Source of the DNA: Gigantopelta aegis
Taxonomy: Eukaryota; Mollusca; Gastropoda; Neomphalida; Peltospiridae
Length of the DNA stretch: 64,000 nucleotides
Direction: 5' to 3'
Assembly (NCBI RefSeq): GCF_016097555.1
Contig: NC_054702.1
Location: 80,644,920-80,708,919, forward strand
A program made the translations under genes and the position numbers. Of this stretch, positions 11,921-23,621 are shown one piece after another; the stretch's first letter is position 1, and each line of letters begins with the position of its first letter. The notes beneath the pieces were generated by a model. The model saw nothing but the letters and a program-made list of their open reading frames with translations, was not told the origin of the DNA and did not search any database.

Positions 11921-12642
11921 GTGAAAATTACAAATGTGCTGCCTCCCTGTTTAAATGTTTTTTTCATCAGGAATCCTTGATAAAAATAGAAAGTATTAGG
12001 ACAGCTTTGTCATGTATCCATCAAAACAACACCATGCATTCACTGTGTTAGAGAATTATGGGTAGACATTGTGAGGCCTTTGAGGATTGAAAATTTGTGT
12101 AAACCATACATGACGTTACATACATTTATGTGTCCTTGTTTTCAGATTTATAAAGTTTGGAATGTTTAGCACATAAAAATTAAAGTTATTGGGAATAAAG
12201 TAGCCTACATGTATGCAGTAAAATATATTTAAATTGTGCAGCTCATAGTTCATAATTTTATTATAAATTTAACTTTTAAAATACTGCCCTTGTAAACACA
12301 GTTATAGTGTAATGTAATGCCCATTGGCTATCAAACTAGCTCATCATTGTTGGTGAAATTGCTATGTAAGCAGCTAACAGTTGAGAAAAATATCTCCACA
12401 AACATTTTGTTTGGCTGCTATCTTTCATGTGATGTGGGCTTAAGGAATTATTAAGTTGAGGAGAACAGTGATCAATTTAGTAATAGATTCTAAGTAATTA
12501 CTATTATTAATACTGATTTATGCAATATTATTTTTTGTTTAATTTTTGTGTAGCAAGAAGATGAAGAGATTTACACAGACTACAAGAAAGATGGACATGA
12601 CCTGGTGAAGTCCGGGCATACATAAGTTAACATTTTTCTCAG

Positions 12643-12853
12643 GTGGGAATATTCATCAGTGTTGTACAGTGGATATACGTGAACAGGAGATAATATATAT
12701 TACCGTCACCGGTAGGACTGTTAAAATAAAAAACATTCTGCTGTTCTATAAGCAACTTTTAGTGACGTAATACTGCTCTCTATATACATGTACCTCATCC
12801 TTTGGGATATATCACAGTGCATATAATATATCTTAACTGACAAACTGTACGCA
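12643..12853 (+). other. probable 5' UTR part of ZNF-1 first coding exon
   Basis: A good acceptor (CATTTTTCTCAG|GTGGG) ends at 12642, 211 nt before the ZNF-1 ATG. ZNF-2 (acceptor at 23622) and ZNF-3 (acceptor at 31893) have a similar acceptor 155-205 nt before their ATG. The repeated arrangement supports a non-coding first exon upstream in each gene. No transcript evidence. Confidence 0.45.
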
Positions 12854-15485
12854 ATGAGTACTCCAACAATGAACCAGACACACGCAGAACATGTAATAAA
12901 ACAAGAGTTGGAACATGAAATAAAACGAGAGTCGGAACATGAAACTTGCACATGGTCACTGTGTGCACTGAAGGTTGTGAGAATCTTCAAGTGTAAAACA
13001 TGCTCCAAAACAATACACAGGACTTCGACTCTAAATCTAATATCCATACAGTCCAAACATTTCGGTCAGCTGAGCGGCGAATTGCACTGCAATGTATGCA
13101 GTAAACAGTTCAGTCACATGGGAAGCATGAATATTCATAAGAGGCGGCACGCAGGTTTGAAACCGTATGGTTGTGTGAACTGTACGAAACAATTCATGAC
13201 TGAATCAGGACTAACTTCTCACAGAGACAATGGTGAAAAATGTTTTATGTCGAGACTTCAACCAACCTCAAGAAGTGACCAAGATGAGAGTGATGAAACA
13301 AGTGCAGAAGAATCATCCATGAAAGAATTGGGATCGGTTTCTAAAACAAGTCGTGATCAGACCAAAAAATGCTCAAAAACCAAAACAGGTACCGGTACTG
13401 TTAATTCTAGACTGACTACAATTAAATTAAAATCAAGGTCATATCAGACACACAAAAAAGTGTCGTTTAGAGTTGATAGACGGACAAGTGATACTTCAAT
13501 TGGTGAGAATGGACATCAGGAAGAACAATTGGTAGAAGAGGCTTATGATGATGAATACTTTAAAGACAAAACTATCAAAAAAGAAAATGAAAGTATTTCC
13601 GATGAAAGCAAGAAGACAAGTGATAAAAATCAAAGTGATGTGTTTTTTCGCAAGAAGCTGAGAGAATCTGGACGTTCAAGGACAAACAAATTGAAAAGAT
13701 TTGATTGTGAACACTGCAACAAATCCTACAGCTCTGCTTGTAAATTAAAAGTTCACCAAAGATCACATACTGGAGAGAAGCCATTTGAATGTGACTGTGG
13801 TAAACGGTTTGCCCGATCAGACAAGTTACGAGTCCATCAGCGAATCCACACCGGAGAACGGCCATACGCGTGTGAACTGTGCCCCAACACGTACTTCACA
13901 CTGAACGGCTTGAACGCACACAAGTTGATTCACAGCGGTGTGAAGCCCTTCACTTGTGACATCTGTAACAAACAGTTCCCTCGGCTTGACAAGCTCAATC
14001 TGCACCAGCGTATTCATTCTGGGGAGAAACCCTACCAGTGTAGCTACTGCAGCCGATGTTTCAGTGTGGCATCAACCCTGAGAAACCATGAACGCATTCA
14101 CACAGGAGAAAAGCCATTCTGTTGTAAACTCTGTGGAAAGCTGTTCAGACAGTTGTCAGGTACACACTGTTGGATACTTTATAAAGTTTAAATAAAAGTA
14201 AAAATTGATTTGTAATGATTTGACACAGGACCTGACAAAAACTGGTAGCCTGTCATATTGAATACTACATGTATGTATAGGAAGCTAACTCATTATTCAC
14301 TAAGCTACATTTAAAATGTAGTGGATTTTTAAAAACTGTTTTTTTAAGAGATTATGAACGAAAGTTTAAGGACATCCCGGCACAAAAACAAGATACATGC
14401 ATGTTGATATTATTACTTGTATGTTGAGCAAGTAATTTGATCTAACATGTCAAGTTAAAAAATAATATTACTTTGACTTGCAATACTGTATTTAAATGTA
14501 TAATTTGTATTTTACAGAAACAGATTATAGTCCATGTTCATTGATTTATTATTTTGTCTAATTACAAGTAGATTTTATTATTTTAACACTATTTTGACCA
14601 TTTATGCATGTAGAATTAACATACACCTCAACTATTTCTGTGCTTTTATAATTAATTTTGACTTAATTTAATCAGATTTATACTTTTTTTTCTTCAGGTC
14701 TACATGTTCATGAAAAGACATACCATGGAGAGAAGAAACACCAGTGCAGCATGTGTAGCAAGTCCTTTCCAACTGCTCAAGGTTTACGATCTCACATCAT
14801 GACGCACACTCAAGAAAAACCCTTCACGTGCGACTTCTGCGGCCAGCCATTTAGACAGAAGGTGAGCCTGGAGCAGCACCTCCGCATCCACACCGAGGAG
14901 CATCCATACGCGTGCACGATCTGCGGGAAGCTGTACATGTCCCCGAACGGGCTGAAGATGCACATGATGAACCACCGGGGGGAGAAACCACACGCGTGCG
15001 ATGTGTGCGACAAGCGTTTCACGCGCATCAATGCTCTGAAGGACCACAAGCGAACGCACACCGGGGAAAAGCCTTATTCTTGCAAGCAGTGCCTTCGCCT
15101 GTTCGGTACCCAGTCGAAATTGTCCCGGCACATGCTCACCCACTCCAATGTTAAGAAGTTTGTGTGCATTGTGTGTGGTAAATCGTTTTCCAGATCGGAC
15201 AACTTGAAGACTCACATCAAGTCACACTCGGCAGACAGTCAGCATGTCTGTATAATGTGTAAGAAACGCTATGCGTCCCAACAGCTGCTCACAGAGCACA
15301 TGGCGATACACTATCAAAACATGCATCCCCAGCCAGTTCCAGCACAGAATGTCATAGAAACGGTGGAGTCCAGTACTGTGGAATTGATGGTGGACAGTGC
15401 CGAGGAACTTGCAGGAACTCTCGTCCAGCTGTCTCAGGGACATGTTGCCTCTGCACCATACATTCCACAGACGGTGTATCAGTGA
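12854..15485 (+). CDS. ZNF-1: C2H2 zinc-finger protein, 697 aa, two coding exons
   Basis: Exons 12854-14159 and 14698-15485. The join is S-G|L-H in the eighth finger, with donor TCAG|GTACAC and acceptor CTTCAG|GT; 2094 nt stay in frame. About residues 32-52 carry CTWSL...CKTC, the N-terminal module shared with ZNF-2 and ZNF-3. Two fingers follow (LHCNVCSKQF, YGCVNCTKQF; the second loses its final His spacing). Next is a charged, low-complexity region (about 135-275), then thirteen fingers from FDCEHCNKSY to HVCIMCKKRY. TGEKP-type linkers (HTGEKPF, HTGERPY, HSGVKPF) indicate sequence-specific DNA binding in the nucleus. One finger reads FECDCGKRF, a Cys-x-Cys instead of Cys-x2-Cys, which may weaken zinc binding. 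The C-terminus is acidic and ends QTVYQ. Exon 2 is distinctly GC-richer than the surroundings. Target genes cannot be told from sequence. Confidence 0.93.
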
Positions 15486-15635
15486 ATGAAGAATGTTGTA
15501 TAGTCAGTTAAGAGAAATAGTAATGTTGTATCTGGTTAAGGATTCGTTGATTGCAATTCAACAATGTTATTGTTTAAACATTAACGACTATGAAGTGATT
15601 TTTAAGTTATTAATTTTATTGTGAACTTTTATATA
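15486..15635 (+). other. probable start of ZNF-1 3' UTR
   Basis: AT-rich non-coding sequence directly after the TGA at 15483-15485. No clear AATAAA close by. No further gene content seen before the repeats that begin at 15636. Confidence 0.4.
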
Positions 15636-15839
15636 TGAAGAGATCATTTCCGATATCATAAATGCCAATTTTCAAATTTTGTAGGCATACTGATGTTAGT
15701 ACAACTCTTTTATTCAACACTATGACAATAAGGTTTCCATCTAAATGTGGTCTATGTCATATGTCAGCAAAACCACATTTTCTCAAAATGATGTACCGGT
15801 AAATGGATAGTATTTAGCATTTTGGAAATTAACTTTTCA
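15636..15839. mobile_element. MITE, copy 2 of the 4873-5099 family
   Basis: Left end TGAAGAGATCATTTCC, right end GGAAATTAACTTTTCA, an imperfect inverted repeat. The interior shares TTAGTACAACTC and CAAAACCACATTTTCTC with the copy in the ATP6V1D 3' UTR. Non-coding. Confidence 0.7.
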
Positions 15840-15844
15840 TACGT

Positions 15845-16250
15845 TATTTTGGAGCACGAAATTGACAGCCAGTGCTCCACAACTGGTCCAGCAAATACCA
15901 TGGTATGTACTGTCTTGTTTGTATGATGGTGCATGTAAAAGAACCCTTGCTACTAATCGGAAAAGAGTAGCCCATGGAGTGGAAGGTGGTTTTCTCTTTA
16001 ATTATCTTTATGGTCCTTAATAATGTTTCTGATGCCATATAACCGTAATTAAAATGTTGAGTGTGTCGTTATACAACTGGTATATCAAAGGCCATGGTAT
16101 GTGCTATCCTGTCTGTGGGATGGTGCATATAAAAGATCTCTTGCTACTAATGGAAAAATGTAGCAGGTTACCACTCTGACTAAATTTCAAAATTACCAAA
16201 TGTTTGACATCCAATAGCCGATGTCAATAGTTAAACAAAATAAACTTAAA
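15845..16250 (+). mobile_element. two SINE bodies in a row
   Basis: A first body (CCATGGTATGTACTGTCTTG through CATATAACCGTAATTAAAAT, ending GTGTGTCGTT) has the ATTTACGG-type tail. A second body (CTGGTATATCAAAGGCCATG through CAAAATTACCAAATG) has the other tail type and ends AACAAAATAAAC. Head sequence is missing or decayed in both. Confidence 0.75.
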
Positions 16251-16418
16251 AAATATATATATTTTGTATTTCTATTTGTCACTGGAGATGAGGGGTTTTG
16301 AGGGGTTTTGACCTTATGATGATGATCTCACTGGCAAAACAAGCCAACTGCAGTTCATTTACTAGTGATTTACTAGATTTTGCACTGGGTGGAACAAAAA
16401 GTTCTGAAATCAGCTTGT

Positions 16419-16438
16419 GTGTGGGGGGGGGGGGGGGG
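16419..16438. repeat. poly-G tract
   Basis: G run of about 18 in GTGTGTG(G)nATGG. Intergenic. Confidence 0.95.
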
Positions 16439-16636
16439 ATGGTAAAAAGAGAAAAAGTTCCAAAGAACAATTCATATTTTTTTTACTTGCATGATACATG
16501 AATATATTATGTACATAAAATATAGCACATAATATAATGTATATATCGAATTCTGGACCAGTTTCAGTTTTCTGATAAAATGCCACTGTGTTTTGTTGGG
16601 AATTGTTCGAGTTACATGTACAAGTATTGAAATATA

Positions 16637-17600
16637 TACAATCAAACTTGTCTAAGAGGTCACACAAAGGAGTAGATAAAAGTGGCCGCTTAAAGACAGG
16701 TGGCCGCTGATTACAGGTTGTGACATATAGTCTTTAAAACATATGTTGTTGTTTCTTGTTTTAGCATATTTACTGCTAATGAATGAATGTGTGCTTCACA
16801 GTTTACTATAAAAAAACTTTTGACATGTCGCCTCCTTCAGGAAAAACTGCAACTGGAATGTATTAAATTAACTGTTCTCAACCAGTTTGTTTTCTCTTTC
16901 CATTTCATCATTTAATTTCTACTTCATGCAGTGTATTGTCATAGTAAGTGAATCTACAAATGTCAAGCATAGCCTGCACAGAGGCAATTAGATGCTTTCG
17001 ATAGTCATACTTTCTTAGTTGATACACAGTAGAGATGTCGGGACTGAATGGGTACTAGTATTCCTGAAGTTGTGAAGATCGGTTACTTGCTGTACGTTAT
17101 CGCTGTTGTCATGTCATGTCATAGGGTTTTACGTGCACATTCAGAACAAGCTGTTGTAGCACATGCCTGTCGTGGGCACAAGAGACTGGAAAGGTGGGGG
17201 GAGGGGAGAGGAGGGACCGCCTGCACTGGCAGGTGCAAGGGAGCACCAGCATCCCGATCAAATCGGTAGCAGGCGGGTGGGGGTGATGGTGGTGCTATGG
17301 AATTTGAATGGAGCAGTTAAATGCCAGAGAAAAGGGTGCACAATTTTGATTGAGGGAATTTGGCGCAATCACTGTTGTTAAAATATCCCTTTTATATAAT
17401 AGTAAACATTTACTGTGGCCGCTTAATACAGGTGTTTTAGCGATTTGGGATCCGATTTGGGTTGTCGCTGGCCGCATTAAGACAGGTGACCGCTTATTAC
17501 AGGTGCATTTATGTTATAAATTGTTTGGGAGGGAAAAAGTGGCCGCTTAAGGCAGGTGACTGCTGAATACAGGTGGCTGCTAGGACAGGTTTGTACTGTA
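16637..17600. mobile_element. 964-bp inverted-repeat element with GGCCGCTTAA repeats
   Basis: Left end TACAATCAAACTTGTCTAAG and right end CTAGGACAGGTTTGTACTGTA form an imperfect inverted repeat. Near both ends are several copies of a roughly 20-bp unit, GTGGCCGCTTAA-ACAGGTG (16683, 16703, 17419, 17470, 17490, 17540). A different repeat sits in its middle (17105-17275). No transposase frame remains, so it is non-autonomous. TACA/TGTA ends would fit a TA target duplication. Confidence 0.65.
17105..17275 (+). repeat. interspersed repeat with (GTCAT)n end, copy 1
   Basis: Begins (GTCAT)n, then TTTTACGTGCACATTCAGAA, CAAGCTGTTGTAGCAC, a G-rich patch and CACTGGCAGGTGCAAGGGAG. Copies on the other strand lie at 27395-27475 (partial) and 29385-29535. 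Nested within the 16637-17600 element, so it is the younger insertion. Confidence 0.75.
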
Positions 17601-17999
17601 CACATTTTAAAAATTAAACATGCAAATGAGTGTTCCTTCTGCAATTGGCGAATATTTTGTTTTGTTCAACAAATTATCAAATTAATGGTACAATGTGTCC
17701 TTTTAATACTCACCCCATAGATGCATGCATGTCATGGTTTGTGTTACATCTTGCATTTTGGATCTTCTAATTCCACCTAACTTTGAAATTAAATAATTTT
17801 TAAAACTGGGCTAAAAACTGTTTGCTGGACGCTCCATGAGGTCATTTCTGCAACAGTTTCAGCATTAAGGTTTTACTCCCACTGAAAGGCACTTCATTAA
17901 TTAAACTAATCTACATGGTACATAGACATTCTTGATGTTCCAACCTTTAAGAGCCACCAACCAAAAATAAAAATAAATAAATAATGAACTGCATTGCAC

Positions 18000-18315
18000 T
18001 CGCTTGGTTTGAAGCAGATACAACCCTGGGCAGTATCTAGTTCAGAGGGTAGAGCTTTGATTGCAGGTTCGAACAAGATTGGGGTTTTTTTTTCTGCCCC
18101 AATCAGTGTCCCACAACTGTTATTTCAAATGTGGTATGTGTTGTCCTGTCTTTGGGAAAATGCATTAAAAAGATCTGTTACTGTTAATGGAAAAATGTAG
18201 GAGGTTTCTTCTCAAGACTAAAGAGTCAAAATTACCAAATGTTTGACAACCAACAGCTGATGACTAATTAATCAATGTGCTCTAGTGGTGTTGCTAAACA
18301 AAAAAAACTGATTCA
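18000..18315 (+). mobile_element. SINE, + orientation
   Basis: Head with box A-like TAGTTCAGAGGGTAGAGC and box B GCAGGTTCGAACA. Body GGTATGTGTTGTCCTGTCTT, AAAAGATCTGTTACTGTTAA and CAAAATTACCAAATG. Tail TGCTCTAGTGGTGTTGCTAA, then AACAAAAAAAAC. Confidence 0.8.
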
Positions 18316-18454
18316 GACACTGACATATGAAACTAGTATGTAGCACTATGCTATATGAATTACTCTTAGCTTTGCACCTTGTCAAAAATATCATTAAATT
18401 TAATTATTGATTGGATTTTCCAGAATGACCCCCTTGATAGTTTTCCACATTCCA

Positions 18455-19350
18455 ACCACTTCGTCACAACTGGTTATCAAAGCCTATGGTATGACCGGTC
18501 CTATCTATAGGGAAATATACCTGAGGAAATTTAAAAGGCTTCTTCTGACATTTAATAGCTAATTATTAATTAATATATTTGATCTAGTGGTGTTATTAAA
18601 CAAAACAAACCTATAATTAGTCTGTTCCAAGCATTATACCCTTGCAACTGACAAGGACAGCAAATTATTATTATTTTATTAACACCACCACTAGCACACA
18701 CTGATTCATTAATCATCGGGTATTGTCCACCAACGGGGATTGATCCAAGACCAAAAGGCTATGTCCCACACTAATAAGGTCAGCAGGTCATAAGTTAGTG
18801 TTGACAAAGATCTACTACTGCAAATAAGACTACTTTTTTTTAGCATTTTCAAATTTTAAACATATATTTTTTCATGGTTCACTGGCTGGACTTACCAATA
18901 AAGCAAGAGACTGATGAAGGTAGGAAAGGAATGTTTAACAACACCCCAGCACAAAAATAGACATTGGCTATTGGGTGTCAACCAAAGGTAAATGACACCT
19001 GATGAAGGATAGACCTTATGACCCATCACACATTAGTGAGGGAGGGGGAGAGCGGTAAAAAAAAGAACTGATGACTTCTCCAGCTAAACAAAAATGGCAG
19101 TTCTAAATAAAAATGACACCTGTTTGTATTTTGTCTGTGCTGCACACCCACACTCCACCCCAAGGTCTGATCCCTGATCAAAGGCCATGTTATGCCATAT
19201 CCTGTCTGCAATAAAGTGCATATAATATGTAATTATAGACACCATGTGAAAAGAAGCTATGTTGTAGCTGGTGGTTTCTTCTCATATTAATCCATTGATG
19301 GTCTACAAGTTATATTTTTAAGTGGACATGCAATAGCAGCAATAGGGCTA
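18455..19350. repeat. cluster of SINE fragments
   Basis: Partial SINE (+) at about 18455-18615 (CACAACTGGTTATCAAAGCC to AACAAAACAAAC); reversed tail plus head fragment at about 18670-18790 (TTAACACCACCACTAGCAC, then GGGATTGATCCAAGACC); reversed tail at about 18925-19000 (GTTTAACAACACCCCAGCAC); a further decayed + fragment at about 19150-19345. No gene seen in this stretch. Confidence 0.65.
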
Positions 19351-19381
19351 ATGTTTAAACTCATTCTCAAGTATATATATA

Positions 19382-21021
19382 TACACCTCGTCACAAATAT
19401 CGCACCACACATTTTAAAGTAAAATTAGAAAATATAAGTTTCGGTTTTTTAAACTACAAGTATATATTTAATATACTACAACATCTGTGAACATAATATC
19501 ACAAACACACCCTGTTCCGAGCTGCACATGCATGCTCAGTCGAGCATGATTGATCCGGGGGTCGGTTTGCTAACAATGCAGTATGCACATAGCCTCTTTT
19601 GGTGTATGTTATGTTGGCAGACACAGCTAAAATTTGATTTTAGGCATAAATTAAGCTTTATTTTGACCAACCAGTGAAATGCCCAAGCGTCCAGTGCCTC
19701 TGAACCAAAGATGGCGAATTATTGGTATGCACTAGACTGGTATGTCATGTCGTGCTATTGGAACACAATTGAACATTAATCATACTGTCATCAGCAGGCT
19801 AATACGTAAACATACTGCTTCCGGTGAAGTGAAGGATGCACCGAGGTCTGGACGTCCCAGAAAAACCAATGACAGGGAAGACCGTGCTCTCGTACGCCAA
19901 GCCAGACGAAGCCCAAAGTCTACTTGTACACAGCTGCGACATGGATGGCATCCATACAACAGAGTGTCCATCAGCACCATCAGACGACGCCTAAATTCTG
20001 CAGGATTGAGAGCAAGACGACCAATCAGACGTCCACTCCTCACAAATCAGCACCGCCATGCCCGTTTAGCCTGGTGCCAAGCACGTAATCGCTGGAACCT
20101 GAGGACATGGAGAAGGATCCACTGGTCCGATGAAAGCAGATTTTTGCTGCATCATACAGACGGGAGGGCACGAGTTTGGAGGCAGAGAGGCACAGCATAT
20201 GATCAGAGGAACATTCAAGCTGAGGTTCCATTTGGGGGTGGATCCGTCATGGTGTGGGGGTGTTGTTCCTATGATTGTAAACTTGACCTCATCACAGTTC
20301 CCGGAACACTGAATGGACAGATGTACCAGAACTTGATCCTGGACGGTGCTGTTGTGCCTCATTTCGATAACCATGCTCTCGCCACACGTCCAGTCTTCAT
20401 GGACGATAATGCCAGACCACATCGTGCTCGAGCTGTTGTTCAGCATCTCCAACACAACGCCATTGAGACACTACCATGGCCTGCCAGAAGTCCAGACCTA
20501 AATCCTATTGAGCATTTGTGGGACATTTTGGGACGTAGGGTGAGAGCAAGGGATCCTCCAGTTCAGAACCTTTAGGAATTGACCCATGCATTGCATGATG
20601 AGTGGCAGCAGATCCCTCAACAGAGCATCAGACGTCTGGTGACAAGCATGAGAAGGCGTGTAGAACATGTTATCCAAGTGCGAGGCGGTTACACCAGATA
20701 CTGAGTTAGCCAGTCATTGTGGACCTTACTAGTGTGTTTGACATTAATGAAATGTGAACTGTGTTGTGTGTCTGTTGTAACGACCCCGGCAGCCATACTT
20801 ATTTCACTGTATTTTACGGTGATTTTAGTGAACTTTACTTTGCTACAATTAAACCCTCATTTAGTGCTCAAATTCGGTCTTGTGTTGTAAATTTTCTGAC
20901 TGAACGCTCACATGAGGCCATATAAACAGTTTAATGTGCTTTTCTAAGCACCATTTTTATGAGGCTGAAGATCCAGTTTTACTTAGTGAACAAAATTGGG
21001 TGGTGCGATATTTATGATGAG

Positions 21022-21026
<5 letters not shown>
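19382..21026 (+). mobile_element. Tc1/mariner transposon, copy 1 (1645 bp)
   Basis: Inverted ends TACACCTCGTCACAAATATC at the left and GATATTTATGATGAGGTGTA at the right, flanked by TA within (TA)n sequence. It is the same length as the copy at 32433-34077 and nearly identical to it. The element carries a DD34E transposase frame (19679-20704) interrupted by stops. The insertion abuts a long (TA)n tract at its right. Confidence 0.93.
19679..20704 (+). pseudogene. Tc1-type DD34E transposase, interrupted
   Basis: The frame opens at ATG 19679 (MPKRPVPLNQRWRIIG). A helix-turn-helix N-terminal part follows (about residues 1-60, MSCRAIGTQLNINHTVISR). The catalytic triad blocks are all present: HWSDESRF, MDDNARPH and SPDLNPIEHLWD, with 34 residues between the second Asp and the Glu. 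Codon 19 is TAG in this copy (Gln CAG in copy 2). Codon 299 is TAG in both copies, after which 42 in-frame codons resembling the usual C-terminus (LTHALHDEWQQIPQ through RGGYTRY) run to a TGA. This copy is unlikely to make full transposase. Confidence 0.9.

Positions 21027-21073
<47 letters not shown>
21026..21073. repeat. (TA)n microsatellite
   Basis: About 24 TA units immediately right of the Tc1 element; shorter TATATA also lies at its left. The element targets TA, so this tract is a natural landing site. Confidence 0.95.
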
Positions 21074-21078
<5 letters not shown>

Positions 21079-21187
21079 TGTAGATACTTCATGTATTGAA
21101 ATAGATTATGGTGAAGGAAAATACATGTGTTGCATGAAAGAAGAAAAGCGGTTTCTTTTTAATACTATACACACAAATTAAAGAAGA

Positions 21188-23419
21188 TTAGCACTTGAAC
21201 TGATACATTTCTTGACTCTGAAAACTTGTCCCAGACTGTTGGTAGGTACTACAGACAGCATCTGGCACTGTATGTTCCCAATAAAGTCCGCAATTCATAA
21301 CATTAGAATCAGCTTCTGCATTTACATGCCCCATCTCTGCTGCTTTTTTATCACTATTCCTTTTCCTGTGGGTGGCCATGTGTTTATGGAGATTGCCTTT
21401 AATGGTGCACTGCTTGCCACAGATCTCACAGCAATATGGCTTCTCTCCAGTGTGAATCCTCATGTGGGTTTTGAGATGACCTCGTGTCACAAACCCTTTA
21501 CCACACTGGCCACACTTGTGTGGTTTTTCACCTGTGTGAGTTTTGTCGTGTGTGTGAAGTGAGGACCATGTCCTGAAACACTTTCCGCACTCTTCACACA
21601 TATGGCGCTTTTCACCTGTGTGAACGGACAGGTGTTTGACTAGTTCACACTTCTTAATAAAGCACTGACAACACACCTCACATCTGAATGGCTTCAGGTC
21701 TGTGTGAATCAACATGTGACTCTGAAGACTTCCATAGTAGGGATAATTCTTGCCACACACTGAACATCGGTATGGTTTTTCTCGAGTGTGAAAGAGCATG
21801 TGTTCACTTAAACGAGAAAGATACCGATATGGCTTGTGACATATTGTACATGTCAGAGACTTATCTGTGTGTGCAATCGTGTGAGCCATTAAATAGGCTC
21901 GTGTGTTGAAACATTCTGGACACCGGTCACACAAAAATGTTTTGTCTCCTTGTTGCTGGCCTCCCTTGGGAAGAGGAATATTTTGGTCAGAATGGGAAAG
22001 CATGTGGACTTTATAATACTGCTCCTGGTGGAAAGTTCTGGCACATGTGTCACAGTGATAAACTTGGTGTTGTTTTGGTGCAGACTTTGGACAACACATA
22101 CTTAAAGATTTTGAACCAATAAAGACTGGTGCCTGTGGCCCATCCAATGAATCTGCTAGAACACATTCACTAGTCCGAGACTTTAAATGATTTTGAAGAT
22201 CACTTTCTTGTGCAAACAATGTATCACAAATTTCACATTTGTATGACTGTGTGTTATTGTGAACTGAAGTGTGTGAACTGAGTGCAGCCATAGAAGTGAA
22301 TACCTTTTCACACATTCTGCACTGAAATGTCAGACTATCAAATCCATAGGTTTCTGATGAAAGACTGTGCAACACTTTGTGTGTTGTAAAAGTGAAATTG
22401 GTACAGAACTGCATCTCACATACATCACATTGCAGATTATTGGCTGCTACAAACTTCCTATGATTTTGTAAGGACTGGTTTGAACTGAAGCCTTTGCCAC
22501 AAACAGTGCACTTGAAAGGTTTTGCACCAGTATGAACCTTCAAGTGTCTTCGAAGCCTGCTAGGCAACTTGAAAGATTTTCCACAGTCACTACACACACA
22601 ATGTTTTTTAACTTTCACAGATGAGATATTATCCTTGGATACACCTTTGTATGATTTCTTTGATTTCCTTACCTTCTTCTTGGGAGTAAATGGCTGTTCT
22701 TGTCTTTGATTTGATTTTAATTGTTGATGATCCAATTTCAATTTTACTGCATGTAACCTTTGCTTCACAGTTCTTTTCAGTTGAGTTTTATTTATGATGG
22801 ATGATGGACATCTGTCGCTTTTGAATGGATGTGAATCTAAAGTTATATTAATTTGTTCCTTCACTGACTCATTCACTACATACTGTTTAATGGCATCCGA
22901 CTCTTGAAATACACCAGCAATGGACTGACCAGAAGCAATTTTGTCAGTGTGAGGTATCTTACATTCACTTGTCATACTCACTTCCTCCAATTCACATCGA
23001 CCATTATCTGAAACATTCAATTTCTGTTTATCTTCAACACCATCTGCCTGTCTTGTAACCCTGTGTGACCTTTTATGAAGATTTAGTTTGGTCCTGCTGT
23101 CAGAATGTGAATCACATGCAATACAAGACAAATCAGTTGTCATTCCTGAATCATTATGGCTTAAAGATGACAGAGCTCTCAAACGATTCTTCTGGTAAAC
23201 TTGTGGCTTTCTTGGCATCTTCTTAGAGTACATCCTGTAGCTAGTTTTCACACTGGTACTCTTCTTACATTTGCTGCAGATGTAATGCTTTATTATTTGC
23301 ACAGAACACAGTGACCACCAGCAGACCAAGTGGTTGGCTCCATCTTTAAATGAAGACCCTATTTTGGGAGAATGACATAATTGGTTTCCTAGTTGACATC
23401 TTGGTTTTGGTAGAGCCAT
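21188..23419 (-). CDS. ZNF-2: C2H2 zinc-finger protein, 743 aa, single coding exon
   Basis: One uninterrupted frame. Residues 33-51 hold CWWSL...CSKC, the N-terminal module also found in ZNF-1 and ZNF-3. One atypical finger (LSCIACDSHSDSRTKLNLHK) follows near 97-119. A basic, finger-free region comes next (about 120-275, with KKKVRKSKKS). Then about thirteen C2H2 fingers run from CVCSDCGKSF to YCCEICGKQC. The finger beginning FKCTVCGKGF has its second His replaced (HRKFVAANNLQC), so it runs into the next without a normal linker. This same irregularity is in ZNF-3. The last five fingers have classic HTGEKP-type linkers. Probably a nuclear DNA-binding regulator. Paralogue of ZNF-3 (shared TRAYLMAHTIAHT block). 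ATG at 23419 is the first in frame, after an acceptor at 23622. Confidence 0.93.
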   Translation of the reverse strand: MALPKPRCQLGNQLCHSPKIGSSFKDGANHLVCWWSLCSVQIIKHYICSKCKKSTSVKTSYRMYSKKMPRKPQVYQKNRLRALSSLSHNDSGMTTDLSCIACDSHSDSRTKLNLHKRSHRVTRQADGVEDKQKLNVSDNGRCELEEVSMTSECKIPHTDKIASGQSIAGVFQESDAIKQYVVNESVKEQINITLDSHPFKSDRCPSSIINKTQLKRTVKQRLHAVKLKLDHQQLKSNQRQEQPFTPKKKVRKSKKSYKGVSKDNISSVKVKKHCVCSDCGKSFKLPSRLRRHLKVHTGAKPFKCTVCGKGFSSNQSLQNHRKFVAANNLQCDVCEMQFCTNFTFTTHKVLHSLSSETYGFDSLTFQCRMCEKVFTSMAALSSHTSVHNNTQSYKCEICDTLFAQESDLQNHLKSRTSECVLADSLDGPQAPVFIGSKSLSMCCPKSAPKQHQVYHCDTCARTFHQEQYYKVHMLSHSDQNIPLPKGGQQQGDKTFLCDRCPECFNTRAYLMAHTIAHTDKSLTCTICHKPYRYLSRLSEHMLFHTREKPYRCSVCGKNYPYYGSLQSHMLIHTDLKPFRCEVCCQCFIKKCELVKHLSVHTGEKRHMCEECGKCFRTWSSLHTHDKTHTGEKPHKCGQCGKGFVTRGHLKTHMRIHTGEKPYCCEICGKQCTIKGNLHKHMATHRKRNSDKKAAEMGHVNAEADSNVMNCGLYWEHTVPDAVCSTYQQSGTSFQSQEMYQFKC

Positions 23420-23621
23420 TATCAGATTTTTCTTTCAAGTAACCACTTAAAATTCATTTCAGTTTGGCCTGTTAGAGAATGTGGTCCACCCGTTAAAGAC
23501 CATTGTTAATATACTGGCAGATTTTAACAGGCATTTTACAAATCACATTGCACTCATCAGTTGCAATGCACCATCTTGTATAAATTACAGCACTGACTGT
23601 AATTTCCAGGATGTATTCCGA
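23420..23621 (-). other. 5' UTR part of the ZNF-2 exon
   Basis: On the - strand TTGTTTCTTTTCAG|ATCGG gives a strong acceptor, so the exon likely starts at 23621 with about 200 nt of leader before the ATG. Upstream non-coding exon not located. Confidence 0.55.

Noticed and set aside
14784-15215. 143-codon antisense frame over ZNF-1 exon 2
   Set aside because: Shadow of the GC-rich zinc-finger exon.
20066-20455. Antisense frames over the Tc1 transposases
   Set aside because: Shadows of the DDE transposase frame on the other strand; identical in both copies for that reason.
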